DNA of 6,248 nucleotides from a bacterium 42_11 (GTDB taxonomy: Bacteria > Synergistota > GBS-1). Below are positions 1 through 6,158 of this stretch, one piece after another. The stretch spans positions 1 through 6,248 of the forward strand of contig LGFB01000081.1 of the NCBI GenBank assembly GCA_001508835.1. Reading direction: 5' to 3'. How positions within the stretch are numbered: position 1 is the first letter of the stretch; each line of letters opens with the position of its first letter. The translations under genes were made by a program, and so were the position numbers. The notes beneath the pieces were generated by a model. It made no database searches and was not told the origin of the DNA. It worked only from the letters and a program-made list of their open reading frames with translations.

Positions 1-275
1 CAGTCAGGGTCAGTAATAAAGTATACTACGTTAGGAGAGTTGCCATAGGTAAGGTTCTATCCATAGAAACTCTGCTGGCGTGTCAAGGTATAGATTTTAG
101 AGCTCCACTCAGGCCTGGCAAGGGTACGGGCCGAGCTTACTCGATTATTAGAGAGGAAGTTCCCTTTTTAGTTGAAGACGTTCCGCTTTATTCAGAAATA
201 TCTAAAGTCGAAGGCATCTTAAGGGAAGACGATTTTCTCCTTAACGTGGAGGAGATAGTAGGTGAGTTACGCTGA
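1..275 (+). CDS. hutH: Histidine ammonia-lyase (HAL/PAL family), C-terminal fragment, 5' end outside the window
   Basis: An open frame enters from the left edge (first full codon at base 3) and ends at TGA 273-275, giving the last 90 residues of a protein. The reading includes LLACQGIDFRAPL (residues 24-36 of the fragment), then RPGKGTGRAYSIIREEVPFL (37-56), then EDVPLYSEI. This order matches the C-terminal helical domain of histidine ammonia-lyases (the AAQGIDFR, KPGKGT, REHVPFLEEDRPLYPDI pattern). HAL deaminates L-histidine to trans-urocanate in the cytosol. The Ala-Ser-Gly triad that forms the MIO cofactor lies upstream and cannot be checked, so a related aromatic amino-acid lyase or aminomutase is possible. 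The 3' end overlaps the next gene by 14 nt in another frame, which implies co-transcription and translational coupling. It lies too close to the window edge to show a start. Confidence 0.85.
   Translation, partial: VRVSNKVYYVRRVAIGKVLSIETLLACQGIDFRAPLRPGKGTGRAYSIIREEVPFLVEDVPLYSEISKVEGILREDDFLLNVEEIVGELR
248..254 (+). promoter_or_regulatory. Ribosome binding site for the EamA transporter gene
   Basis: GGAGGAG lies 7 nt before the GTG at 262 and inside the last codons of the hutH-family gene. This spacing decides the GTG start and means the transporter is translated from within the upstream reading frame. Confidence 0.75.
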
Positions 276-1137
276 GAGTTTAAAAGGCTATCTTTTCGTC
301 TTCTTGGCAGCTTTATTTTGGGCGAACATAGCTGTGTTAGGAAGAATATTGTTTAAGGAAGGATTGTCTCCCTATGAGGTAGTTTTTTGGCGGGCGTTTT
401 TGGCCTTTCTGATAGTGGGGGGTTATTTGCTCTTTTCGAGAGAAAGCTTTTTCCGCGGAATAACTTTGAGGGATTTTGTCTATTTGATTTTATTGGGCGG
501 TCTTGGAGTGGGATTTAATTATCTGGGATATATTGCTGCAATAAAGCATATTAGAATAACTACGGCGCTTTTAATACTTTACACGTTTCCTTCAATAGTT
601 GTCATCCTTGGCAGGATATTTTTGGGCGAAAAGATAACTAAGTTGAAAGTGTTGTCCCTATGCTTATCTATGCTCGGTTTGATAATAGTTTTGGGAGGGG
701 ATATCTCTTTTTCCTTGAGGGGGTATATTTGGGCTTTTTTATCTGCTGTGGGAAATGCCTCCTACGCTTTGATAGGTAGGAAGCTTTCTAGTAGGCTTAA
801 GCCGTTGAAGACCCTATTTGGGGGATTTTTCTTTGGAACCATATTTCTGTTCTTCGTTTTACTTCTTGTAGAAAGGCAATTAAATATTCCTAAAGGCGAA
901 CCTTTGTTCTATCTTTTCGTTCTTAGCTTTTTCTGTACCTTCTTGCCTTATATGTTTTTCATGTTTTCTTTAAGGTATCTTGAGGCTGGTAAAGCTAGCA
1001 TAGGAGCTCTATCCGAGATCCCTATGACAAGCTTTCTTGCTTTTCTGTTTTTCTCGGAAAGCGTCAGCTTGTCTCAATTGGTTGGGGGAGGTTTAATTGT
1101 TATTTCAATCCTGATTCTCATAAAAGGAGGGGGTTAA
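262..1137 (+). CDS. EamA-family (DMT superfamily) ten-helix transporter
   Basis: The 291-residue, very hydrophobic protein has the length and internal duplication of EamA/RhaT drug/metabolite transporters. Repeat 1 spans about residues 10-145 and repeat 2 about 153-288, five predicted helices each. Matching ends of the two halves are visible: FLGEKITKLKVLSLCLSMLG (120-139) and FFSESVSLSQLVGGGLIVIS (263-282). Both keep the conserved Glu and the Gly-rich last helix. Repeat 1 also has the typical FWRAFLAFL stretch (42-50). It acts in the cytoplasmic membrane; family members mostly export amino acids or metabolites, but the substrate cannot be read from sequence. The GTG start has a good SD and a 14-nt overlap with the hutH-family gene. 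Placement between a histidine lyase gene and Liv-type permeases suggests a role in amino-acid traffic, for example release of a catabolic product. That is inference. Confidence 0.88.
   Translation: MSYAESLKGYLFVFLAALFWANIAVLGRILFKEGLSPYEVVFWRAFLAFLIVGGYLLFSRESFFRGITLRDFVYLILLGGLGVGFNYLGYIAAIKHIRITTALLILYTFPSIVVILGRIFLGEKITKLKVLSLCLSMLGLIIVLGGDISFSLRGYIWAFLSAVGNASYALIGRKLSSRLKPLKTLFGGFFFGTIFLFFVLLLVERQLNIPKGEPLFYLFVLSFFCTFLPYMFFMFSLRYLEAGKASIGALSEIPMTSFLAFLFFSESVSLSQLVGGGLIVISILILIKGGG
1125..1130 (+). promoter_or_regulatory. Ribosome binding site for the LivH-like gene, selecting a TTG start
   Basis: AGGAGG (followed by three more G) lies in the last codons of the transporter gene, 10 nt before TTG 1141. 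The frame upstream of the TTG holds only ATT and then the TAA stop of the preceding gene, so TTG is the only conventional start near this site. Confidence 0.7.
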
Positions 1138-1140
1138 ATT

Positions 1141-2001
1141 TTGCTCTGGCAGCAATTGGTTAACGGGATATCTATAGGAAGTGTGTATGCTTTGATAACT
1201 ATGGGGTTAGCCATGGTTTATGGTATCTTGAGGATACTCCATGTGGCTCATGCGGGTATATACACCATAGGAGCCTATCTTGGCCTTTATTTTTTTGAGG
1301 CGACGGGAAGCCTATCTGTGGCAATATTTCTTTCCATGTCGGTCTGTGCTTTAATAGGGATAGCTATGCAAAGGTTTGTATATTATCCCTTGCTTAGGTT
1401 TCCTCCCTTTGTTCCTTTGATTGCCGGCATTGCAATGTTTTTATCTATAGGCGAGATATGCAGGTTGATAGCGGGTCCTTATCCTCTTTCCTTTCCGGCA
1501 GTTGTCTATTTACCTACACTCAATGTATGGGGGGCTTTTATCTCGCCTGTTCAGTTGCTCATATTTATTGCTACCTTGTTGGTTTTGCTTTTTCAGTGGT
1601 TTTTGACCTCTAAGACAAACCTCGGTTTAATGATGAGAGCTACAAGTCAAGATATGGAATTGGCTGAGTCAAGCGGAATAAATTCTAAGAAAGTTATAGC
1701 CTTAACCTTTGCCTTAGGTTCTGCCTTTGCGGCTTTAGCAGGGATATTGGTAGGGATTAATTACAATCAGGTTTATCCAGCTATGGGAGATATGCCGGCA
1801 TATAAATCTTTAGCTTTAATAGTGGTTGGTGGTTTAAGCAGTGTGCCGGGAGCCGTGTTAGCTTCTTTATTATTGGGTATGGCAGAAACGCTTCTCATTG
1901 GGTATGCGAAAATTCCTCTTCCGAGAGACGCCTTGGCCTTCATAGCTATGATAATAGTTATCTTGCTTAAGCCTCAAGGATTGCTTGGCAGGAGGGGATA
2001 G
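1141..2001 (+). CDS. livH: Branched-chain amino acid ABC transporter permease, LivH type
   Basis: The 286-residue integral membrane protein belongs to the LivH family of high-affinity ABC importers for branched-chain or other hydrophobic amino acids. The N-terminus (residues 4-30) follows the family pattern: QQLVNGISIGSVYALITMGL, then MVYGIL. It is followed by AHAGIYTIGAYLG (36-48), where family members usually read FAHG. The cytoplasmic EAA-like loop that contacts the ATPases spans about 161-205 (MRATSQDMELAESSGI, then LAGILVG). The C-terminus has VVGGLSSVPGAVLASLLLG (228-246) and ends in LLKPQGLLGRRG, a typical LivH ending. The TTG start is set by an SD site 10 nt upstream. It lies 3 nt after the transporter gene and 4 nt before livM, so all are in one operon. 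Substrate is uncertain: Liv-type systems also import amides, urea or other amino acids, and the hutH neighbour leaves other amino acids open. Confidence 0.92.
   Translation: MLWQQLVNGISIGSVYALITMGLAMVYGILRILHVAHAGIYTIGAYLGLYFFEATGSLSVAIFLSMSVCALIGIAMQRFVYYPLLRFPPFVPLIAGIAMFLSIGEICRLIAGPYPLSFPAVVYLPTLNVWGAFISPVQLLIFIATLLVLLFQWFLTSKTNLGLMMRATSQDMELAESSGINSKKVIALTFALGSAFAALAGILVGINYNQVYPAMGDMPAYKSLALIVVGGLSSVPGAVLASLLLGMAETLLIGYAKIPLPRDALAFIAMIIVILLKPQGLLGRRG
1990..1997 (+). promoter_or_regulatory. Ribosome binding site deciding the livM start
   Basis: AGGAGGGG lies 8 nt before ATG 2006. The in-frame TTG at 1985 lies upstream of this SD and would place the site inside the coding region, so ATG 2006 is preferred. 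Confidence 0.8.
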
Positions 2002-2005
2002 CAAT

Positions 2006-2851
2006 ATGGGTTATCTTTATACTGTTTTAACGACTTTGATAATTAATGCTATAGCTGTTTTGGGGTTAAATATAATTTTGGGTCATGCAGGTCAAATCTC
2101 GTTGGGACATGCCGCTTTCATGGGGATAGGAGCTTACGCTTCAGCGCTTCTTTCCACCAAAGGGGGGCTCTCCTTTTGGTTTTCCTTTCCTCTTGCAGTA
2201 TCCATTTCGGGCGTTATAGGTTTTTTCTTGGGACTTCCTAGTTTGCGAGTTAAGGATGATTTTCTTGCTATAACCACCATAGGCATAAATTTTATAGTCC
2301 AAGCGATCTTCTTGTATGTGCCCTTTTTCGGTGCAGCCCTTGGTATAGGAGGCATTCCCAAACCTAAGCTTGGGGAGTTTGTTTTTAAAGGGGAATACTA
2401 TTTATTGATTGTTTTCGCTGTGCTTTTAGTGGGCGCCTTTTTCTCCTTTAAGTTTTATGGATCATGGGCTGGGCTTGCATCAGAGGCGATAAGGGAGGAT
2501 GAGCTTGCAGCTAATGTGGTTGGAATAAACCCCGTTAGGTTTAAGCTTATGGCATTCGTTTTGGGTAGCGCTTATGCAGGGGCTTCCGGATCTCTCTACG
2601 CACATTTTATGGGCTTCATTACATCTGATGACTTCGGTTTTCCCCTCTCGGTGACTTTTCTTTCCATGCTTGTCTTTGGTGGCGTGGGAACTATAAGGGG
2701 AAGTCTTATAGGAGCTTTCGTTCTTGGCGTACTTCCTGAGCTTTTAAGACCCCTTGCCCAATATAGATTGCTTTTCTATGGACTTTTACTGCTTTTAATG
2801 CTGAGATTTTGCCCGGGTGGTTTGGCAAGTCTGGTAAGGCTGAAAAAATAA
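2006..2851 (+). CDS. livM: Branched-chain amino acid ABC transporter permease, LivM type
   Basis: The 281-residue membrane protein is the usual partner of LivH in the heteromeric permease. The family hallmark LNIILGHAGQISLGHAAFMG followed by IGAYASALL is at residues 21-49. RVKDDFLAITTIG, the typical LivM stretch after a Leu-Pro-Ser-Leu turn, is at 81-93. The ATPase-contacting loop is about 155-205 (AIREDELAANVVGINPVRFK, then the AFVLGSAYAGASGSLYAH region). FGGVGTIRGSLIGA is at 224-237 and RFCPGGL at 267-273. It is somewhat shorter than longer LivM proteins that carry an extra N-terminal extension. The ATG at 2006 is chosen over an in-frame TTG at 1985 because of the SD. It follows livH by 4 nt. 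No livG, livF or binding-protein gene follows; a terminator begins in its stop codon, so those partners must lie upstream of this window or elsewhere. Confidence 0.92.
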   Translation: MGYLYTVLTTLIINAIAVLGLNIILGHAGQISLGHAAFMGIGAYASALLSTKGGLSFWFSFPLAVSISGVIGFFLGLPSLRVKDDFLAITTIGINFIVQAIFLYVPFFGAALGIGGIPKPKLGEFVFKGEYYLLIVFAVLLVGAFFSFKFYGSWAGLASEAIREDELAANVVGINPVRFKLMAFVLGSAYAGASGSLYAHFMGFITSDDFGFPLSVTFLSMLVFGGVGTIRGSLIGAFVLGVLPELLRPLAQYRLLFYGLLLLLMLRFCPGGLASLVRLKK

Positions 2852-2888
2852 AGGGGCTCCGAGACAAATTCCGGAGCCCCTTTATTTT
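2845..2888. terminator. Bidirectional Rho-independent terminator between convergent operons
   Basis: Left arm 2845-2861 pairs with right arm 2872-2888 without mismatch, a 17-bp stem with a GC-rich centre (GGGGCTCCG against CGGAGCCCC), around a 10-nt loop. The AT ends of the stem give a U-rich tail in both directions: TTTATTTT on the plus strand and TTTATTTTTT on the minus strand. It overlaps the TAA of livM and starts 5 bases beyond the E2 stop (2894-2896), so one hairpin serves both operons. Confidence 0.93.
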
Positions 2889-2893
2889 GAAAG

Positions 2894-4051
2894 TTAAAGT
2901 TTGGGTTCCTTACATAGTTCTTTAAGCCTTTTCAAGAACCTTGCGGCAGGTGCACCGTCTATTACTCTGTGATCAAAGGTTAGCGAGAACCAGATTTTGT
3001 CTACGAATTTAATACCCTCTTCGGTGATCTCCGGAACTTTTCTTGTTCTCCCTATTCCAAGGATTGCCACTTCCGGTGGATTTATGACAGGTGTGAATAT
3101 ATCAATGTCTAACATTCCAAGGTTGGTTATCGTAAAGGTAGAACCAGTAATATCATCTAATGTGTATTTTTTATTCTCCACTTTTTCTGCCATTTCGATT
3201 AGTTCCTTGGCTATCTCTTCAAGGCTTTTCTTGTTAGCCTCTTTAATAACAGGGACCAGTAAACCTTCCGGAGTATCGAAGGCTACCCCCATGTTAACGT
3301 TTTCAAAGAGCTTTAACTTTTCTCCATCGAAATGTGCGTTGAACTGCGGAAACTCACAGAGCAGGTTGGCCAAAAGCTTTACGAATACAGCTGTTAAGCT
3401 TATTTTTACAGTAGAGCTTTCTTTGCGTCTCTTGAATTCCTTTAAAAGCTCGGTAACGTCTATTTCCATGGTTTCTGTTACTGGAACAGTGGTGTGGAAG
3501 GATTTTGATAGCCTTTCTGCGATCGTTCTTCTTATAGAGGTTAATTGGGTTTCCTTGTAAGCTGGCGCTTCCTCCCTTTTCATTGATTCTATAAATCTCA
3601 ATACATCTTCTTTTGTAATTCTTCCTCCTTCACCGGTTCCTTTAACTAATCGCAAGTCTACTCCTTTTTCCTTTGCAATTCTTTTCGCCAAAGGTGATGC
3701 GTTAATTTCCTCTTCTTTTACTTCTATTTTTATCGTTTCTTTAGGAAGTTCTGTAGGCTGAGTTTTCTCCCCTGGCCTTTCGGGAAGTTCCCCCTTTACT
3801 TTTTCGTATTCTTCTTTCGAGGATGCTATTAAAGCTATGGGAGTTCCTACCTTGGCGGTTTCTCCCTCTTTTACGAGTATTTTAGCTACTATTCCATCTA
3901 CAGGGCTTTCTACGGTGTTGGTTATCTTTTCTGAGGATACCTCGACAATGGGTTCTCCCTTTTTAACCTCTTCTCCCTCCCTTTTTAGCCACCGCTCCAC
4001 TTTTCCCTCTTCCATTGTAAGCCCGAACTTGGGCATCAGGAGTTCATACAT
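2894..4051 (-). CDS. acoC: Dihydrolipoamide acyltransferase (E2) of a 2-oxo acid/acetoin dehydrogenase complex
   Basis: The 385-residue protein has the complete E2 layout. An N-terminal lipoyl domain spans about residues 1-76, with the lipoylated lysine at K42 in EVSSEKIT. A Lys/Glu/Pro-rich linker follows (about 77-115). The peripheral-subunit-binding domain is about 116-154 (ASPLAKRIAKEKGVDL, then KGTGEGGRITKEDV). The catalytic acyltransferase domain is about 168-385, with active-site H361 and D365 in TFDHRVIDGA. It transfers the acyl group from lipoyl-lysine to CoA and forms the cytosolic core of the complex. There is only one lipoyl domain, as in AcoC of acetoin dehydrogenases and many Gram-positive E2 proteins. 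The ATG at 4051 is preceded by GAGGGGG (4060-4066). It lies 18 nt downstream of E1 beta and is the last gene before the terminator. The AcoC name rests mainly on the E1 neighbours; a pyruvate or branched-chain E2 role is the alternative. Confidence 0.9.
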   Translation of the reverse strand: MYELLMPKFGLTMEEGKVERWLKREGEEVKKGEPIVEVSSEKITNTVESPVDGIVAKILVKEGETAKVGTPIALIASSKEEYEKVKGELPERPGEKTQPTELPKETIKIEVKEEEINASPLAKRIAKEKGVDLRLVKGTGEGGRITKEDVLRFIESMKREEAPAYKETQLTSIRRTIAERLSKSFHTTVPVTETMEIDVTELLKEFKRRKESSTVKISLTAVFVKLLANLLCEFPQFNAHFDGEKLKLFENVNMGVAFDTPEGLLVPVIKEANKKSLEEIAKELIEMAEKVENKKYTLDDITGSTFTITNLGMLDIDIFTPVINPPEVAILGIGRTRKVPEITEEGIKFVDKIWFSLTFDHRVIDGAPAARFLKRLKELCKEPKL

Positions 4052-4069
4052 TTCTCTTGCCCCCTCACT

Positions 4070-5044
4070 TTAGAAACTTAAAATTTCTTTTGCCGCCTCT
4101 ATTATATCTTCCTTATGGGGGATAACCGCATCCTCAAGGGGAGGAGAGAAAGGATGCGGGACGTTTTTTGCTCCTATCCTTTTTATAGGAGCATCTAAAT
4201 ATTCAAAAGCTTCCTCATATATTGTAGCCGCCACCTCGGCTCCCCAGCCTGCTCTTCTCCAGGTTTCGTGAGCAATTATGACTTTATGGGTCTTTTTAAC
4301 TGACTCGATAACAGTTTCTTTATCCCAAGGAACTAGCGTTCTTAAGTCTATGACCTCAAGGCTTATCCCTTCTTTTTCAAGCTCCGCTGCTGCATCTAAT
4401 GCTTCCAAAACCATTCGTGAAGTCGCTATTACTGTTATATCCTTTCCTTCACGCTTTATATCTGCTTTGCCAAAGGGAATTAGATATTCCTCTTCAGGGA
4501 CTGGTCCCTTGGTTTTATAAAGTCTCTTATGTTCGAAGAAAATCACAGGGTCATCGCTCCTTAAAGCTGTTTTCATTAACCCCTTTGCATCGTATGGCGT
4601 TGAGGGAATGACCACTTTTATTCCCGGAACATGCATGAAGATGGTCTCTATGGATTGGGAGTGATGTGCCGCAGCTGCTCTTGCTACTCCATCTGGTCCT
4701 CTTAAAATTATGGGAAGTTTCCCTTGTCCTCCAGACATGTATCTTATTTTCATTATCTGGTTAATTATGGAACACATTCCTGTGAATAGAAAATCGGCAA
4801 AGTGAAATTCAACAATTGGTCTTGCTCCGGCTAAAGCTGCTCCAACCGCAGAGCCATATATTACTTCTTCGGATATGGGGGTATCTATTATTTTGCCTTT
4901 AAACTTTCCTAAAATGCACTTGTAGGTTCCAAATATGCCTCCTTGCTTAGCTATATCTTCACCGTAAGTGAATATTGTAGGGTCTCTCTCCATTTCTTCG
5001 CGTATAGCCTCGCATATGGCTTCCGCAAAGGTAAGCTCTCTCAT
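4070..5044 (-). CDS. acoB: Thiamine-diphosphate-dependent dehydrogenase E1 component, beta subunit (acetoin dehydrogenase type)
   Basis: The 324-residue length is standard for E1 beta. GEDIAKQGGIFG is at residues 28-39. The ThDP-activating glutamate is E59 (or its neighbour E60) in IIDTPISEEVIYG. GARPIVEFHFADF is at 73-85, and the conserved His-Ser-Gln is at 128-130 in AAAHHSQSIETIFMHVPG, followed by VVIPSTPYDAKGL (144-156). The C-terminal transketolase-like domain contains VIDLRTLVPWD (231-241). E1 beta forms the active site together with the alpha subunit and performs decarboxylation or C-C cleavage and acylation of lipoyl-E2. The RGPDGVARAAAAHHSQS stretch resembles AcoB more than typical pyruvate E1 beta, which usually has GG or YHSQ here. 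The ATG at 5044 has an ideal SD, AGGAGGTGA, at 5051-5059. That SD shares a base with the TGA of the alpha gene, so the two are tightly coupled. Confidence 0.92.
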   Translation of the reverse strand: MRELTFAEAICEAIREEMERDPTIFTYGEDIAKQGGIFGTYKCILGKFKGKIIDTPISEEVIYGSAVGAALAGARPIVEFHFADFLFTGMCSIINQIMKIRYMSGGQGKLPIILRGPDGVARAAAAHHSQSIETIFMHVPGIKVVIPSTPYDAKGLMKTALRSDDPVIFFEHKRLYKTKGPVPEEEYLIPFGKADIKREGKDITVIATSRMVLEALDAAAELEKEGISLEVIDLRTLVPWDKETVIESVKKTHKVIIAHETWRRAGWGAEVAATIYEEAFEYLDAPIKRIGAKNVPHPFSPPLEDAVIPHKEDIIEAAKEILSF

Positions 5045-5050
5045 AAGGTT

Positions 5051-5059
5051 TCACCTCCT
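5051..5059 (-). promoter_or_regulatory. Ribosome binding site for E1 beta, overlapping the E1 alpha stop
   Basis: AGGAGGTGA on the minus strand is a full match to the anti-SD sequence, 6 nt before ATG 5044. Its first A is the last base of the E1 alpha TGA (5059-5061), which supports coupled translation and equal output of the two subunits. Confidence 0.85.
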
Positions 5060-6033
5060 CAGTAGTCGTATCCTCTGTCATCTACGAAGAGGTCGGTTAA
5101 GGCATCTTCTGGTGGAGGGAAGTCGCTTTCTTCTGCGAACCTTATTGCCTCTTCAAGCTCCTTTTCTATCTTCGTCCATATTTCTCTTTTCTTTTCTTCG
5201 CTTAATATCCCTTCTTCAAAGAGCTTCCTTTCGAACCTTCCTATTGGTTCCTTTTCCCAAAATTTTTGAACTTCTTCTTTGGACCTGTAAAGCTCAGGGT
5301 CTCCAACGAAGTGTCCTTTAAGCCTGTAGGTCTTAGCTTCAATTAAAGTCGGTCCCCCACCTTTTCTTGCTCTTTCGATGGCCTCCTTTGCCGCTTCGTA
5401 AACAGCAAGCACATCATTTCCATCTACTGTAATTCCGGGTATGCTATAGCCTGAAGCCCTTGCCGATATGTCTAAAACTGATGTGGTTTCTGGCATGTAG
5501 GCTGTTGAAGCATACATGTTGTTTTCACATACGAATATTACCGGTAGTTTGTAAATCGATGCCCAGTTGAGTCCTTCATGAAAGGTTCCCCTGTTTGATG
5601 CTCCATCTCCAAAGTAGCACACAACCACCTGATCTGTCTTCTTGATGAGTTTAATTGCCATTCCAGCTCCAACGGCTATAGGTATGCCCCCTCCTACAAC
5701 TCCATTTGCGCCTAATACGCCCAAAGAAAAGTCCATGATGTGCATAGATCCCCCTTTACCCTTGCAGTAGCCTGTCCTTTTCCCATATAGCTCAGCCATC
5801 ATTAGTTTTAAATCCGCTCCTTTGGCTATCATGTGTCCGTGTCCTCGGTGAGTGCTCGTAATATAGTCGTCTGGACGCAGGTTTGCTGAGACCCCTGTTG
5901 CTATGGCTTCCTCACCCACATAGGAGTGGATAAAACCGGGAATTTTACTTTGTAGGAATAGTTCTTCCGCCTTTGTGTCGAAAAGCCTTATTTTGACCAT
6001 GGTTTCGTATAGATTGAGTAGGTCTAAGTCCAT
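5059..6033 (-). CDS. acoA: Thiamine-diphosphate-dependent dehydrogenase E1 component, alpha subunit (acetoin dehydrogenase type)
   Basis: From ATG 6033 the protein has 324 residues, normal for AcoA. GFIHSYVGEEAIATGV is at 33-48 and DDYITSTHRGHGHMIAKG at 55-72. GKGGSMHIMDFSLGVLGANG is at 92-111, then VVGGG. The ThDP/Mg motif runs from GDG (142-144, in FGDGASNRGTFHEGLNWA) to NN (171-172, in VCENNMYAS). The loop GHFVGDPELYR (240-250) replaces the GHSMSDP of pyruvate E1 alpha and the serine-rich loop of branched-chain E1 alpha. This is the main reason for the acetoin call; these enzymes cleave acetoin into acetaldehyde and acetyl-lipoyl-E2. An in-frame TTG at 6054 would add 7 residues but lies upstream of the GGTGAGG SD (6040-6046), so ATG 6033 is preferred. 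It is the first gene of the operon. The substrate is inferred, not proven; the alternative is another short 2-oxo acid. Confidence 0.9.
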   Translation of the reverse strand: MDLDLLNLYETMVKIRLFDTKAEELFLQSKIPGFIHSYVGEEAIATGVSANLRPDDYITSTHRGHGHMIAKGADLKLMMAELYGKRTGYCKGKGGSMHIMDFSLGVLGANGVVGGGIPIAVGAGMAIKLIKKTDQVVVCYFGDGASNRGTFHEGLNWASIYKLPVIFVCENNMYASTAYMPETTSVLDISARASGYSIPGITVDGNDVLAVYEAAKEAIERARKGGGPTLIEAKTYRLKGHFVGDPELYRSKEEVQKFWEKEPIGRFERKLFEEGILSEEKKREIWTKIEKELEEAIRFAEESDFPPPEDALTDLFVDDRGYDY

Positions 6034-6039
6034 GTGTAT

Positions 6040-6046
6040 CCTCACC
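6040..6046 (-). promoter_or_regulatory. Ribosome binding site deciding the E1 alpha start
   Basis: GGTGAGG on the minus strand ends 6 nt before ATG 6033 and belongs to a longer G-rich run up to 6052. The alternative TTG 6054 sits upstream of this run and has no SD of its own. Confidence 0.7.
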
Positions 6047-6070
6047 CCCCTCAAAATATTTCTAAATAGA

Positions 6071-6099
6071 ATTTTATCTTAAGAAGATTAATGTAGCAA
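6071..6099 (-). promoter_or_regulatory. Candidate sigma-70-type promoter for the E1 alpha/E1 beta/E2 operon
   Basis: On the minus strand TTGCTA (6094-6099, 4 of 6 to the -35 consensus) and TAAAAT (6071-6076, 5 of 6 to the -10 consensus) are separated by 17 bp. The predicted transcript start is near 6064, giving a leader of about 30 nt. The match is moderate and the region is AT-rich, so this could be chance. An imperfect inverted repeat (6074-6090) overlaps the -10 and spacer. Confidence 0.45.
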
Positions 6100-6128
6100 T
6101 AGGTTGTATGCCATTTTGTATGAGAATA

Positions 6129-6158
6129 TTGACAGCGTTAACTATTTTAATCTATAAT
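6129..6158 (+). promoter_or_regulatory. Strong sigma-70-type promoter for the rightward gene
   Basis: TTGACA (6129-6134) and TATAAT (6153-6158) are both perfect consensus hexamers with an 18-bp spacer. The predicted start is near 6165, giving a leader of about 50 nt to ATG 6215. The near-ideal core suggests high basal activity unless a repressor acts; two similar 8-9-bp repeats flank the -10 box. Confidence 0.82.

Noticed and set aside
1985..2005. A livM start at TTG 1985
   Set aside because: It lies upstream of the SD AGGAGGGG, which is correctly spaced for ATG 2006, and it would add seven residues not expected in the family.
2997..3560. Long open frame on the plus strand opposite the E2 gene (also 3837-4073, 4278-4520, 4399-4611 and 4968-5321 plus, and 2134-2361 minus)
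   Set aside because: These are antisense shadows of clearly recognised genes. Their translations are Ser/Leu-rich or otherwise low in family character and they show no convincing SD or domain.
2894..6033. Branched-chain 2-oxo acid dehydrogenase (bkd), suggested by the nearby Liv permeases
   Set aside because: The Liv genes are on the opposite strand in a separate transcript, and the E1 alpha loop GHFVGDPELYR is acetoin-dehydrogenase-like rather than the serine-rich branched-chain type.
6034..6054. An E1 alpha start at TTG 6054
   Set aside because: The only G-rich SD run lies between this TTG and ATG 6033, so it serves the ATG.
6096..6115. A sigma-54 (-24/-12) promoter on the minus strand, TGGCAT followed by TTGCTA, tempting because many aco operons use AcoR and sigma-54
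   Set aside because: There are 13 bases between the GG and GC elements; the sigma-54 holoenzyme needs 10. The TTGCTA also fits as a -35 box of an ordinary promoter.
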